A stretch of DNA of 64,000 bases from Chryseobacterium vrystaatense (GTDB lineage: Bacteria > Bacteroidota > Bacteroidia > Flavobacteriales > Weeksellaceae): NCBI RefSeq assembly GCF_000737765.1, contig NZ_JPRI01000002.1:496001-560000 (forward strand), in the 5' to 3' direction. The position numbers and the translations under genes were made by a program. The first letter of the stretch is position 1, and the number at the start of each line of letters is the position of its first letter. Shown here in pieces: positions 9,503 through 18,896 of the stretch. The notes beneath the pieces are model-generated. The model did not search any database. It worked only from the letters and a program-made list of their open reading frames with translations, and was not told where the DNA came from.

Positions 9503-9994
9503 ATGAAATATCTAATCATTTTCTTTTCAGCGCTTCTATTGACCGCGTGTAAAAAAGATAAAGAAACCGTTCATGGCAAAACTTCAGCAGATTCTGTAAA
9601 TATTGTTAAAGATTCTGTAAAAACAGATCCAACATCAGGAAAAGTATTGGTAGATATCATTCCTTTTCCAAAAGAAATCAAAGAATGTTCTTGCTACTTT
9701 GCCAGAAATAAAGCTGATTTTGAGGCAGAGAAATACATCTATGCTGATGATGCCGGAAAAACTGCTTATATGAAACTTGACGGCAAAAGATTGGCTATGA
9801 ATCTTATTTCTTCCAGTGATATGGAAGTTGATGAGGAACTGACAAAAGAAATTGAAAGTGACAACTACAAGATCTCTGTAAAAGGTAAAAAAATAAAACA
9901 CGAAGAGGCTTTACTGTTCGAAGGTACTTTAACGATTGAAAAACCAGACGGTACCGTAGAAACAATACCTATTTACGGGGAATGTGGATGTTAA
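9503..9994 (+). CDS. Putative lipoprotein, Cys-rich ends
   Basis: 163 aa with a lipoprotein signal (LLLTAC, Cys at residue 16) followed by KKDKE. The mature part has a CSC motif (about residue 58) and ends CGC, so a disulfide pair is plausible. Otherwise no domain is recognised. Probably anchored in the outer or inner membrane facing the periplasm. Co-directional with the LURP-like gene. Confidence 0.75.
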   Translation: MKYLIIFFSALLLTACKKDKETVHGKTSADSVNIVKDSVKTDPTSGKVLVDIIPFPKEIKECSCYFARNKADFEAEKYIYADDAGKTAYMKLDGKRLAMNLISSSDMEVDEELTKEIESDNYKISVKGKKIKHEEALLFEGTLTIEKPDGTVETIPIYGECGC

Positions 9995-10040
9995 AAAAAG
10001 AAAGGGCAAAAATTAAATTTTACCCTTAAACTCCTTATAA

Positions 10041-10072
10041 AAAATGCTTCCGGATTCACGGAAGCATTTTTT
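10041..10072 (+). terminator. Terminator upstream of dipeptidase
   Basis: 12-bp stem AAAATGCTTCCG/CGGAAGCATTTT followed by T-rich sequence. It covers the region an upstream extension of the dipeptidase frame would use, which supports the ATG at 10104. Confidence 0.88.
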
Positions 10073-10103
10073 ATTTTGTAATTTTGATACAAATAAAAAT
10101 TTC

Positions 10104-11546
10104 ATGGAATTATCTAATATAGAACCGCAGATTATCTGGAAGAATTTCTCCAAATTAAATGCAGTTCCAAGACCGTCTAAAAAAGAAGAAAGAGTCATTG
10201 CCTTCATCAAAGGATTTGGTGAAAACCTGGGGTTGGAAACAACGGTAGACGAAGTTGGAAACGTTATTATCAAAAAGCCGGCTACCGCAGGCATGGAAAA
10301 CCGTAAATCTATCGTACTGCAGTCACACCTTGACATGGTATGCCAGAAGAATAATGATGTTAATTTTGATTTCGAAACAGAAGGGATCAAAATGGAGATC
10401 GACGGAGATTGGGTAAAGGCAAAAGGAACTACTTTAGGTGCCGATAACGGTTTAGGAGTAGCAACGATTATGTCTATCCTCGAAAGTTCAGATATTCCTC
10501 ACCCGGCTTTGGAAGCACTTTTCACGATTGATGAAGAAACGGGAATGACCGGTGCTCTAGGGTTAAAACCGGGACAGCTTACAGGGGAAATCCTTTTAAA
10601 TCTTGATACAGAAGAAGATGATGAGATTGATATCGGTTGTGCAGGAGGTGTAGATGTTACCATTACTCAAAATTATGGAACAGAAGCTGCGAAAGGACAG
10701 ATTGTAAGAATTGAAGTGAAAGGTCTTCAGGGAGGGCATTCAGGAATGGATATCCACAAAGGATTTGGAAATTCCAATATTATTTTAGGAAGACTTCTTT
10801 ATACAGGCTTATCGAATCAAAACATTCAACTGGTAGCTGTAGACGGAGGTGGATTAAGAAATGCTATTCCAAGAGAAGGTTCAGCATTGGTTTCCGTAAG
10901 AAATGCTCAGGAATTTATTGAAGCAGCAACAGCTCTTAAAAAAGAAATTTTAGAAGAATTTGCTACAGTAGAACCTGGTTTACAAATCAATATTGAAAAC
11001 TTTACTACATCTGACAAAGCGGTTTCTGAAGAAGATTCAAAGAAGATTATTCTTACTCTGAAATCACTTCACAATGGAGTTTACAGAATGAGTCCGGACG
11101 TAAAAGATCTTGTAGAAGCTTCCAACAACGTTGCCAGAGTGGAATTAAAAGGTGGAGAACTTAAAATCTTAAACCTTACCAGATCATCTGTGGACTCTTC
11201 TAAATATTCAGTTGCAGAACAGTTGAAATCTGTCGCTGAGCTAGCTGGAATGAATGTTGAATTCAGCGGTTCGTATCCGGGATGGAAACCAAAACCAGGT
11301 TCTGAGATCGTACAGCTGATGGAAAAAATCTATACAGAAAAATTTGGTGAGAAACCTCACGTAGTTGCTTGTCACGCAGGCTTAGAATGTGGTATCATCG
11401 GAGCTAATTATCCAGAAATGGAAATGGTAAGTTTCGGACCTACCATCAGAGGAGCCCACTCTCCTGACGAAAGAGCCAATATTTCTTCCGCTCAGAAGTT
11501 CTGGAGTTTCACTAAAGAGATTTTGGCGAATATTCCTTTAAAATAA
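10104..11546 (+). CDS. pepD: Cytosol non-specific dipeptidase / aminoacyl-histidine dipeptidase PepD (M20C)
   Basis: 480-aa di-zinc M20 family dipeptidase that hydrolyses varied dipeptides in the cytoplasm. Metal and catalytic motifs are visible: SHLDMVCQ, the LGADNG Asp, DEETGMTGA, LDTEEDDEIDIGCAGG and, near the end, HAGLECG. Length matches E. coli PepD (485). The start at 10104 follows a TAATTTTG -7 element (10079-10086) and avoids the upstream terminator. Own transcription unit with a 3' terminator. Confidence 0.95.
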   Translation: MELSNIEPQIIWKNFSKLNAVPRPSKKEERVIAFIKGFGENLGLETTVDEVGNVIIKKPATAGMENRKSIVLQSHLDMVCQKNNDVNFDFETEGIKMEIDGDWVKAKGTTLGADNGLGVATIMSILESSDIPHPALEALFTIDEETGMTGALGLKPGQLTGEILLNLDTEEDDEIDIGCAGGVDVTITQNYGTEAAKGQIVRIEVKGLQGGHSGMDIHKGFGNSNIILGRLLYTGLSNQNIQLVAVDGGGLRNAIPREGSALVSVRNAQEFIEAATALKKEILEEFATVEPGLQINIENFTTSDKAVSEEDSKKIILTLKSLHNGVYRMSPDVKDLVEASNNVARVELKGGELKILNLTRSSVDSSKYSVAEQLKSVAELAGMNVEFSGSYPGWKPKPGSEIVQLMEKIYTEKFGEKPHVVACHAGLECGIIGANYPEMEMVSFGPTIRGAHSPDERANISSAQKFWSFTKEILANIPLK

Positions 11547-11567
11547 GACAATAAAATTGCTATATTG

Positions 11568-11600
11568 AATATCCAAAGTCTTTTGATTTTGGATATTTTT
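11568..11600 (+). terminator. Terminator after pepD
   Basis: 10-bp stem AATATCCAAA/TTTGGATATT followed by TTTTT. Confidence 0.8.
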
Positions 11601-11697
11601 AATTTGGACCATTAAGGGTTTTGGTATTTCTCTTAACTTCAATTAATAAATTTATTGGTCTGAAAGTTTCAAAAATGATTTAATAACATTTACAATA

Positions 11698-12279
11698 ATG
11701 AAAAGTATAACAGTATTCTGCGGCTCAAGTTTCGGCACAGAGGATATTTTTAAAGAACAGACCTTCCTGCTTGGCCAAACGCTGGCAAAACAACATATAG
11801 AATTGGTCTACGGCGGTTCAGACACAGGTTTGATGGGAACCGTTGCAAACGGCGCTTTAAGCGAAGGAGGAAAGGTTACAGGAGTCCTTCCCTATTTCCT
11901 GCAGTCTAAAGAAATTGCCCACAAAAATCTGACAGAACTGATCCTCGTAGAAACCATGCACGAACGTAAAACAAAGATGAGTGATCTGTGTGATGGGATC
12001 ATCGTTCTTCCCGGCGGCTATGGAACGCTGGAAGAGTTTTTTGAAATGATTACCTGGGGCCAGCTCGGACTTCATAAAAAACCAATCGGAATCTTGAATA
12101 TTGACGGTTTTTATGATGATCTGATCAGATTGGTACAGACTATGGTTGATAAGGGATTTTTAAAGCAAGTGAATAGTGATATGCTTTTGATCAGTGCTAA
12201 TATTGAGGAGCTTTTGGAAAAAATGAGGAATTATGAGGCGCCTACTGTAGCGAAATGGATTTCGAAAGATAAGACATAA
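11698..12279 (+). CDS. LOG family protein (nucleoside 5'-monophosphate phosphoribohydrolase type)
   Basis: 193 aa. The family signatures GGSDTGLMG (about residues 41-49) and PGGYGTLEEFFEMITW (about 102-117) are both present. Such proteins hydrolyse cytokinin riboside monophosphates or AMP to the free base. In bacteria without cytokinins the physiological role is probably purine salvage. It is followed 3 bp later by a small secreted protein gene, which suggests cotranscription. Confidence 0.92.
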   Translation: MKSITVFCGSSFGTEDIFKEQTFLLGQTLAKQHIELVYGGSDTGLMGTVANGALSEGGKVTGVLPYFLQSKEIAHKNLTELILVETMHERKTKMSDLCDGIIVLPGGYGTLEEFFEMITWGQLGLHKKPIGILNIDGFYDDLIRLVQTMVDKGFLKQVNSDMLLISANIEELLEKMRNYEAPTVAKWISKDKT

Positions 12280-12282
12280 GCT

Positions 12283-12828
12283 ATGAAAAAGCTTCTTTTA
12301 CTTTTTATAATATTAGTAGCATGTAATTTATATTCTCAGAATAAGGATGAAGAACTTTGTCATTATTTTTCTAACCATCTAAAAGAAAAACCATTAAAAT
12401 GCATAAACAGCTCGAAACTTAAAAATGATGACGTAATTTATCAGTTTTTCAAATGGTCTGCGTTTAAGGAAGATGATCTTATTCGGATTGAAAAAAAAGG
12501 AAAGATAAAAACGATTGTAAAGAAAAAAATTTACAAAGGTAGCTACAACCAGAAAACAGGAGAATATCAGGAGCCAAGAGTTGAAATATTAAAAGAGAAG
12601 AAACTTACCAATGAACAGTTTAACAGATTCTCAACATTAATAACAAAGAATAATTTATGGGAAAAAACTGATTACAATGATGACCCAATATGCTCAGATG
12701 GAGGAGGGATAATGGTCTTTGCCTTGCAAAAAGATCAATATTTAGAAATTGATAATGGTAACTGCTCACCGAATACAGAATATTTAAATCAACTGTATAA
12801 CGAGCTTATTACCTTATTCAATCTATAG
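12283..12828 (+). CDS. Hypothetical secreted protein
   Basis: 181 aa with a signal peptide (MKKLLLLFIILVACNLYSQ). It is lysine-rich, and no known domain is recognised. A pair of Cys (CHYFSNHL and LKCINSS) and CSDGGGI in the last third could form disulfides. It lies 3 bp after the LOG gene and before a bidirectional terminator. Confidence 0.7.
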   Translation: MKKLLLLFIILVACNLYSQNKDEELCHYFSNHLKEKPLKCINSSKLKNDDVIYQFFKWSAFKEDDLIRIEKKGKIKTIVKKKIYKGSYNQKTGEYQEPRVEILKEKKLTNEQFNRFSTLITKNNLWEKTDYNDDPICSDGGGIMVFALQKDQYLEIDNGNCSPNTEYLNQLYNELITLFNL

Positions 12829-12830
12829 CA

Positions 12831-12862
12831 AAACCGCCCAGAAATTTCCGGGCGGTTTTTAT
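12831..12862. terminator. Bidirectional terminator between convergent genes
   Basis: 9-bp stem AAACCGCCC/GGGCGGTTT with T-tracts on both strands. Confidence 0.88.
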
Positions 12863-12883
12863 ATTAACTTAAATTTAAATATT

Positions 12884-13213
12884 TTAAGGATAAGGAGCAA
12901 TTGCCACTTCAAGACCTTCCATGGAATCCATCATATGCAGCTGGCATCCCAGTCTGCTGTTTTCTTTTACATGGTAAGCTTCCGCCAGCATGGCATCTTC
13001 TTCATCTCCCATAGATTCTAAGCCCGGATCATTGATCACATATACCTGACATGAGGCGCACATCGCCATTCCTCCACAAACTCCGATAGTTCCTTCTTCC
13101 GCCAATTCATAAGAACGGATGATCTCCATCAGGTTCATAGACATATCTGTAGGTGCTACAACATCATGGGTTACCCCTTCCCGATCGGTGATCTTAATAT
13201 TAATATCTGACAT
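12884..13213 (-). CDS. 2Fe-2S ferredoxin (adrenodoxin type)
   Basis: 109-aa electron carrier. The cluster ligands are visible as CGGMAMCASC (first three Cys) with the fourth Cys in SRLGCQL. The short vertebrate/adrenodoxin-like form carries the conserved acidic EEDAMLAEA segment between them. It sits 12 bp downstream of the ferredoxin-NADP reductase gene in the same direction, so the pair probably passes electrons from NADPH to an acceptor not encoded here. Confidence 0.95.
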   Translation of the reverse strand: MSDINIKITDREGVTHDVVAPTDMSMNLMEIIRSYELAEEGTIGVCGGMAMCASCQVYVINDPGLESMGDEEDAMLAEAYHVKENSRLGCQLHMMDSMEGLEVAIAPYP

Positions 13214-13225
13214 AATAATGCAAAA

Positions 13226-14281
13226 TTAGTCAATTTTTTTCACAACTGCCTTTTCTGCTTCTTTACGGCTGCCGTCAAATCCATCTACACCGCTTACTGT
13301 CGTATATTTAAGTACAAATTTCTTACCTGGATTCAGTCTGTTGTAAACACTCTGACACATCAGAGTGGCTTCGTGGAAACCACAAAGAATCAGCTTTAAT
13401 TTACCTGGATAAGTGTTGATATCTCCAATGGCATAGATCCCATCGATGTTCGTCTGATAATCCAGTGCATTGTTTACGACGATCGCATTTTTTTCGATAT
13501 TCAGTCCCCAATTTCCGATCTCACCCAATTTTGGAGTCAGTCCGAATAAAGGAATGAAATAATCAGTTTCAATGTCGAAAGCGTCCTGCCCCTCAATTTC
13601 TACTGTAATCGATTCTACTTTTCCATCACCTTTGATACCGGTCACTTCTGCAGGCGTAATTAATTTAATTTTCCCCTGGTTTTTAAGATCCTGAACTTTC
13701 TCTACAGAATCCAAAGCTCCTCTGAACTCATTTCTTCTGTGGATCAAAGTGACCTCACTCGCAACATTGGAAAGGAAAACACTCCAGTCCAAAGCAGAAT
13801 CACCACCTCCGGCGATCACTACTTTTTTGTTTCTGAAATGCTCAGGTTCTTTCACAAAATATTCAAGACCTTTCTCTTCATAGTCCGCCACATTCTCGAA
13901 AGTAGGTTTTCTAGGTTCAAAAGTTCCCAATCCTCCTGCAATAGCAATGGCTTTACATCTGTGAACGGTTCCTTTGTTGGTAATTACCTCAAACCATTCA
14001 TCATCCACCTTTGTGTATGAAACTGCAGTTTCTCCTAAAGTAAATCCTGGTTGAAACTGTTTGATCTGCTCCATCAAATTATCCACTAATTCTCCTGCAT
14101 TTACAGAAGGATATCCAGGAATATCGAAAATAGGTTTTTTAGGATAAAGCTCCGCTAGCTGTCCTCCTGGCTGTGGAAGTGCATCAATAATGTGACACTT
14201 CATTTTTAATAAACCTGCTTCAAAAACAGCAAAAAGCCCGGTAGGTCCGGCTCCTATGATCAATATATCAGTGGTTATCAT
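13226..14281 (-). CDS. Ferredoxin--NADP+ reductase, thioredoxin-reductase-like type
   Basis: 351-aa FAD flavoprotein. FAD motif IGAGPTGLFAVFEAG is at residues 8-22, the NADPH motif VIAGGGDSALDWSV near residue 155, and the GDINTYPGKLKLILCGFHEA block near residue 290. The redox CxxC of true thioredoxin reductases is absent from the NADPH domain, which places it in the TrxR-like FNR group of Bacillus YumC and Bacteroidetes. The ferredoxin gene follows directly. Confidence 0.93.
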   Translation of the reverse strand: MITTDILIIGAGPTGLFAVFEAGLLKMKCHIIDALPQPGGQLAELYPKKPIFDIPGYPSVNAGELVDNLMEQIKQFQPGFTLGETAVSYTKVDDEWFEVITNKGTVHRCKAIAIAGGLGTFEPRKPTFENVADYEEKGLEYFVKEPEHFRNKKVVIAGGGDSALDWSVFLSNVASEVTLIHRRNEFRGALDSVEKVQDLKNQGKIKLITPAEVTGIKGDGKVESITVEIEGQDAFDIETDYFIPLFGLTPKLGEIGNWGLNIEKNAIVVNNALDYQTNIDGIYAIGDINTYPGKLKLILCGFHEATLMCQSVYNRLNPGKKFVLKYTTVSGVDGFDGSRKEAEKAVVKKID

Positions 14282-14438
14282 AATAAAAAGATAATTTAAT
14301 TATACATGTAACTGCAAATTTACTAATTTTAATGCGAAGCATATTTAATTGATTCTAAATAAAAACCTGAGATTTATCAAATCCTGCTCAGTAAATAAGA
14401 ATCTTAAATTTGGCAGTGTTTTTGTTAAATGTCATACC

Positions 14439-15209
14439 ATGAAGAAAATTTTAAGCTTTTTTGCAATATTTACATTCCTGCTGAGCTACGCTCAGATCGA
14501 CAATGTTGCTGACGGTGAATCTATTACATTCAGAATCCACTATGGAATCCTGAATGCCGGAACCGCAAATCTTACTACTAAAAAGACCAATTATATGGGT
14601 GTTCCGCACCTGTATGTTAAAGGTACCGGAAAGACTACAGGTGCTGTAAAAGCATTCTTTAAAGTAGAAGATTTATATGAAAGCTTTATCAACACAGAAA
14701 CCGGCCTTCCAAGCTTTTATGTTAGAAATGTGCGGGAAGGAAGCTATCGCCAGCATTTTGAAACGGTTTTCAACCACGATAACAATACACTGATCTTAAC
14801 CGATAAGAAAACACCTGCCAATGGCTCAAAGGTGATTAAATCGGTGAAAGGAGTTCAGGATATGCTTTCCTGCTTCTATTACCTGAGAAGCAAAAGTACA
14901 AGCGAACTGAAAGTAGGCACAGTTATCAATATGAATGTATGGATTGATGACGAAATGTTTCCTTTTCAGCTAAAAGTAACAGGGATGGAAGATCTGAAAA
15001 CTAAATTCGGAACCATCAACTGTCTGAAAATTATTCCATCTGTAAAAAGCGGAAGAGTGTTCAAAGAAAAAGAAGGAGTAACCATGTGGGTAACTAATGA
15101 TGCCAACCATATCCCTATGCTTTTGCAGGCTGAACTGGCCGTGGGTTCTTTAAAAGCAAGTATTGATGATCTTAAGAATGTAAAATATCCTTTAAAATAT
15201 ATTAAGTAA
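14439..15209 (+). CDS. DUF3108 domain-containing exported protein
   Basis: 256 aa. The ATG at 14439 gives a good signal peptide (MKKILSFFAIFTFLLSYAQ). The frame is open further back to 14349, but that part has no signal character. The region from GESITFRIHYGILNAGTANL to FGTINCLKIIPSVKSGRVFKEK matches DUF3108, a periplasmic beta-rich domain of unknown role. Divergent from the FNR gene and closed by a terminator. Confidence 0.85.
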   Translation: MKKILSFFAIFTFLLSYAQIDNVADGESITFRIHYGILNAGTANLTTKKTNYMGVPHLYVKGTGKTTGAVKAFFKVEDLYESFINTETGLPSFYVRNVREGSYRQHFETVFNHDNNTLILTDKKTPANGSKVIKSVKGVQDMLSCFYYLRSKSTSELKVGTVINMNVWIDDEMFPFQLKVTGMEDLKTKFGTINCLKIIPSVKSGRVFKEKEGVTMWVTNDANHIPMLLQAELAVGSLKASIDDLKNVKYPLKYIK

Positions 15210-15242
15210 AAAGAAATAGTTAGTCTTTTTAATTTTATAAAA

Positions 15243-15274
15243 ATACCGGCAACATAACGTGCCGGTATTTTTTT
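15243..15274 (+). terminator. Terminator after DUF3108 gene
   Basis: 9-bp stem ATACCGGCA/TGCCGGTAT with 3' T-tract. Confidence 0.87.
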
Positions 15275-15424
15275 ATTTACAGATGTAATACCTTATCACT
15301 TTCGGTTGTCTTATTAATAACAGAAAGCATAACGATACTTTTAATATCACAATACACGTTGTAAATTTTTCAATAAAATCGTTTTTAATTACGTTTTGTT
15401 TCTAAGGTCAGTAATTAAAAACAA

Positions 15425-15448
15425 AAACCTCCGGAGCTCCGGAGGTTT
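15425..15448 (-). terminator. Perfect 24-bp palindrome downstream of pheS
   Basis: AAACCTCCGGAG followed directly by its reverse complement, with T-rich sequence on both sides. Likely the pheS terminator on minus. It has no natural loop bases, so the inner pairs must open. Confidence 0.75.
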
Positions 15449-15454
15449 GTTTTT

Positions 15455-16465
15455 TTATAATGTCTTGAATTGCTCCAAGGTTCTTATATCATTTTCAAAG
15501 AACATTCTGATATCACTCATTTGGTAAAGAAGCATGGTAATTCTCTCAATACCCATTCCGAATGCATATCCTGAATATTTCTCAGAGTCTATATTTACAT
15601 TCTTCAATACGGCAGGATCTACCATCCCACAACCCATAATTTCTAACCACCCTGTTCCTTTTGTGATTCTGTAATCTGTTTCAGAGTTTAATCCCCAATA
15701 TACATCAATCTCAGCACTTGGCTCTGTAAACGGGAAATAAGAAGGTCTCATTCTGATCTTAGATTTTCCGAAAAGTTCAGTCGTAAAGAACTGGATCGTC
15801 TGCTTAAGATCAGCAAAACTTACATTCTCATCAATATACAATCCTTCGATCTGATGGAAAATACAGTGCGAGCGTGAAGAGATAGCCTCATTCCGGAATA
15901 CTCTTCCCGGAGAAAGAATCCTGATCGGCGGCTGGTTTTCTTCCATATAACGGATCTGTACGGAAGATGTATGTGTTCTTAAAAGAATATCAGGGTTCTG
16001 CTCAATAAAGAAAGTATCCTGCATATCTCTTGCCGGATGGTACTCAGGAAGATTAAGCGCGGTAAAGTTGTGCCAGTCGTCCTCTATTTCAGGACCGTCA
16101 GCTACTGCAAAACCTATTGATTTGAAAATCTCAATAATTCTGTTTTTCACCAGATTGATCGGATGTCTTGATCCAAGATCCAATGGAAAAGCCGGTCTTG
16201 TAAGATCTTCTTTTTCTGTAATAATAGCAGACTGGGAAGCATCTTTAAGATCTTCTAATTTTCCAGCAACAGCTTGTTTTAAAGAATTGATTTTCTGTCC
16301 GAATTCTTTTTTCTGGTCGTTTGGAACTTCTTTAAATTTTTCAAAAAAATCGTTCAGAACACCTTTTTTACCATTATACTTAATTCGGAAGTTTTCAATT
16401 TCCTCTTTAGACGTAGCATTGAAGCCGTTTACTTCGGTAAGTAGTTCTTCTATCTTTTCTATCAT
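15455..16465 (-). CDS. pheS: Phenylalanine--tRNA ligase alpha subunit
   Basis: 336-aa class II synthetase catalytic subunit. The N-terminal coiled-coil tRNA-binding domain (about residues 1-90) is followed by [11 protein letters not shown], the motif 2 region [20 protein letters not shown] and motif 3 [16 protein letters not shown]. Normal length. pheT is not adjacent in this window, as is common in Bacteroidetes. Confidence 0.97.
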   Translation of the reverse strand: MIEKIEELLTEVNGFNATSKEEIENFRIKYNGKKGVLNDFFEKFKEVPNDQKKEFGQKINSLKQAVAGKLEDLKDASQSAIITEKEDLTRPAFPLDLGSRHPINLVKNRIIEIFKSIGFAVADGPEIEDDWHNFTALNLPEYHPARDMQDTFFIEQNPDILLRTHTSSVQIRYMEENQPPIRILSPGRVFRNEAISSRSHCIFHQIEGLYIDENVSFADLKQTIQFFTTELFGKSKIRMRPSYFPFTEPSAEIDVYWGLNSETDYRITKGTGWLEIMGCGMVDPAVLKNVNIDSEKYSGYAFGMGIERITMLLYQMSDIRMFFENDIRTLEQFKTL

Positions 16466-16529
16466 TGTTTTACCCTTTCAAAATGTTTTGCAAAAATACG
16501 TTTTTTAAGTTTAATAATGAATTTGTGAT

Positions 16530-16559
16530 AAAAAAATCTGCCCCTTTATGGGAGGCAGA
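16530..16559 (-). terminator. Terminator after YceI lipoprotein gene
   Basis: On minus, TCTGCC-T-CCC pairs with GGGGCAGA (one bulged T), then seven T. Confidence 0.75.
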
Positions 16560-16591
16560 CTTCAATCACTTATTTCACTTAAATAAAAAAA

Positions 16592-17251
16592 TTATTTCTT
16601 TTCTAAAGCTTTAACGTTGATCTGAAGAGTCACCTCATCCTTGATCACCCCGTTTTCAGCAGGAGCCTGGAATTTCACACCAAACTCTTCTCTTTTAATA
16701 TCTTTAGGCTCAGTAGCTACACTTACCTCTCCATCTTTCACAGAAACATTAGCTTTAAACTGAACCGGTTTTGAAATTCCTTTGATTGTTAAATTACCAT
16801 CAAGCAGCGTATTGTAATCTCCTTCTGTAGCGGGGGTAACTTTTGTTACCTCAAATGAAGCTGTCGGAAATTTTTCCACTTCAAAGAAATCACCGCTCTT
16901 AAGATGACCATTGAGTTTTCCTAACTGCTCAGCATCATCCTTCAGATCTACAGAGGTAAGAGAATTCATATCAGCAACAAATTTTCCGCTTTCAAGCTTT
17001 CCGTCTTTTACCGTTACATCACCACTTTCAAACTTGATGGTTCCGAAATGGCTTGTACTTTCAGACTTGAATACTTTATATCCTTTCCACTCCACTTTAC
17101 TGTTCAAAGTATCCAGTGTATACTGGTTCCCGTCTTTTGTAGTTGCCACCTCATTACTTTCACTGGTAACCGGTTTGTCTTTTTTACAAGAAACCATTAC
17201 AGCAGCCAAAAATAAAGCAGGGATAGCTAAAGAAAACAGTTTTTTTCTCAT
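16592..17251 (-). CDS. YceI family lipoprotein
   Basis: 219 aa with a lipobox (AAVMVSC, Cys at residue 22) and a KKDK linker. The body is a lipocalin-like YceI domain (YTLDTLNSKVEWKGYKVFK ... LDGNLTIKGISKPVQF), which in homologues binds long polyisoprenoid lipids. Envelope-anchored. Its start is 75 bp from the start of the divergent ABC ATPase gene. Confidence 0.92.
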   Translation of the reverse strand: MRKKLFSLAIPALFLAAVMVSCKKDKPVTSESNEVATTKDGNQYTLDTLNSKVEWKGYKVFKSESTSHFGTIKFESGDVTVKDGKLESGKFVADMNSLTSVDLKDDAEQLGKLNGHLKSGDFFEVEKFPTASFEVTKVTPATEGDYNTLLDGNLTIKGISKPVQFKANVSVKDGEVSVATEPKDIKREEFGVKFQAPAENGVIKDEVTLQINVKALEKK

Positions 17252-17314
17252 TTTTGATATATTTTTATTACTTCCGCTAATATAATAAAAAATTTTATTT
17301 TTTTATAAAAACCT

Positions 17315-17322
17315 TACATTTG
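17315..17322 (+). promoter_or_regulatory. -7 element almost touching the ABC ATPase start codon
   Basis: TACATTTG matches TAnnTTTG and ends only 4 nt before the ATG at 17327, which implies a leaderless or nearly leaderless mRNA. No clear TTG lies about 19 nt upstream. Confidence 0.4.
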
Positions 17323-17326
17323 TATT

Positions 17327-18262
17327 ATGCTTTTAGAAATAAACAATTTATACTTTTCCCACACCCAAGACAAACCCCTGTTTCAAAACCTTAATTTGGG
17401 GTTTGAAGAAGGCAGGATTATAGCACTGGCAGGAGAAAGCGGATGTGGAAAATCTACACTTCTTAACCTGATTTATGGGCTTTTGGATTGGAAAAGCGGT
17501 GATATTATTTTTAACGGAACACGGCTTTTGGGCCCTAAAGGAAATCTGGTTCCCGGAGAAGCAGAGATGAAACTCGTAGCCCAGAATTTTGATCTGATGC
17601 CCTACGCCACCGTCGCCGAAAATGTAGGTAAATTTATTTCCAATATCAATTTAGCTCAAAAAAAAGCAACTGTAATGGAGCTTCTGGAAGTGGTGGGACT
17701 ACAGGAATTTGCTCATATACTTCCTAAATATTTAAGTGGCGGCCAGCAGCAGCGTGTTGCTATAGCCAGAGCCCTTTCTGTATTACCCAAGCTTCTTATT
17801 TTAGACGAGCCTTTCAGTAATCTGGATTTTCCAAGAAAAATAGAACTTCGTGAAAGACTCTTCAGGTATGTAAAACAGCATCAGATTTCTCTGATCATAT
17901 CGACCCATGAACTGCAGGATATCATGCCGTGGCTTGATCAGATCGTTATCCTAAAGGACGGTAGACTGATTCAGAATGACAGCCCCGAACAAACGTACCG
18001 ACATCCTTATAATTCTTATGTTGCCCAACTTTTTGGTGAGGTTAATATTTTCAGCGAAGAAGAAAAAGCATCATTTCAACTCCCGAAATTTTCATACTAC
18101 CCTAAGGAAATAAAAATTTCCGACACAGGCATTGAAGCTGATATTCTTGAAAGCAGGTTTGCCGGAAATCACTATTGGAATAAGTTGAAGGTAAAAGGAA
18201 AGGAGCTTTATATATATACAGATGAAAAAATAGAAGGAAACATTAAAATTTCATTTATTTGA
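17327..18262 (+). CDS. ABC transporter ATP-binding protein (orphan)
   Basis: 311-aa ATPase subunit. Walker A GESGCGKST (about residues 36-44), Q-loop VAQNFDLMPYATV, signature LSGGQQQRVAIARA, Walker B LLILDEP and the H-loop STHE are intact. Residues about 245-311 form a small extra C-terminal domain, TOBE-like as in PotA/CysA-type importer ATPases. No permease or binding protein gene is adjacent, so the partner must lie elsewhere and the substrate cannot be named. Confidence 0.9.
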   Translation: MLLEINNLYFSHTQDKPLFQNLNLGFEEGRIIALAGESGCGKSTLLNLIYGLLDWKSGDIIFNGTRLLGPKGNLVPGEAEMKLVAQNFDLMPYATVAENVGKFISNINLAQKKATVMELLEVVGLQEFAHILPKYLSGGQQQRVAIARALSVLPKLLILDEPFSNLDFPRKIELRERLFRYVKQHQISLIISTHELQDIMPWLDQIVILKDGRLIQNDSPEQTYRHPYNSYVAQLFGEVNIFSEEEKASFQLPKFSYYPKEIKISDTGIEADILESRFAGNHYWNKLKVKGKELYIYTDEKIEGNIKISFI

Positions 18263-18432
18263 GATCATAAATAAGCAGATCTATTATCTTACGAAGACTG
18301 TCTTATCATTCGGAATAATCCATCATCCCCAATTCATAACTCATACATTCACTTACACTTATTGTTAATATGTGGATAAAAAAAAATACAAATCCAAGAA
18401 ACCGTCTGAAACTTTTTCTTACATTTGTATTT

Positions 18433-18545
18433 CCACAGCATAAGGAAATTTTTGGTTAATTCTCTTTCTGCCCTAAGACGGACATTAGCACCTCCCTGCA
18501 ATTAAGTCTTTGAAAGATTACACTGTCCAATCTTTTCCTTTTTTT
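18433..18545 (+). ncRNA. Candidate small RNA between convergent genes
   Basis: A TACATTTG -7 element (18420-18427) is followed about 85 nt later by a 7-bp hairpin AAAGATT/AATCTTT (18513-18535) and a T-tract at 18539-18545, giving a possible transcript of about 110 nt with no ORF. The -33 element is not evident. The hairpin could instead terminate a long 3' UTR of the ABC ATPase. No Rfam family recognised. Confidence 0.25.
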
Positions 18546-18551
18546 ATGATC

Positions 18552-18896
18552 TTAAGCCTTCTTCACAAATTCTGATTTCAAAGCCATAGACCCGAAACCA
18601 TCAATTTTACAATCGATGTTATGATCGCTGTCTGGTCTTAAACGTATATTTTTCACTTTAGTACCCGCTTTTACAGGTTTTGGAGCTCCTTTTACAGGAA
18701 GGTCTTTAATCACTACTACAGAATCTCCGTCATGAAGCTCATTTCCGTTGGAATCTAATATTTTTCCTTCGTTAGCTGTTTCAGCAGCCGTTTCCTCAGG
18801 ACTCCATTCATAGAAACACTGAGAACATGTCATCATATTATCACTTGGATAGGTAAATTCAGAGCTGCATTTCGGGCAAAGTACAGTATCACTCAT
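18552..18896 (-). CDS. PhnA/YjdM-type zinc ribbon protein
   Basis: 114 aa. The N-terminal zinc ribbon has two Cys pairs ([16 protein letters not shown]). The C-terminal domain ([17 protein letters not shown] ... [21 protein letters not shown]) is the PhnA fold. The family was named from the phosphonate operon, but the reaction of this class is unproven and no phosphonate genes are nearby. Cytoplasmic. Confidence 0.93.
   Translation of the reverse strand: MSDTVLCPKCSSEFTYPSDNMMTCSQCFYEWSPEETAAETANEGKILDSNGNELHDGDSVVVIKDLPVKGAPKPVKAGTKVKNIRLRPDSDHNIDCKIDGFGSMALKSEFVKKA

Noticed and set aside
10044..10103. 20-residue extension of PepD
   Set aside because: It would start within a 12-bp terminator stem.
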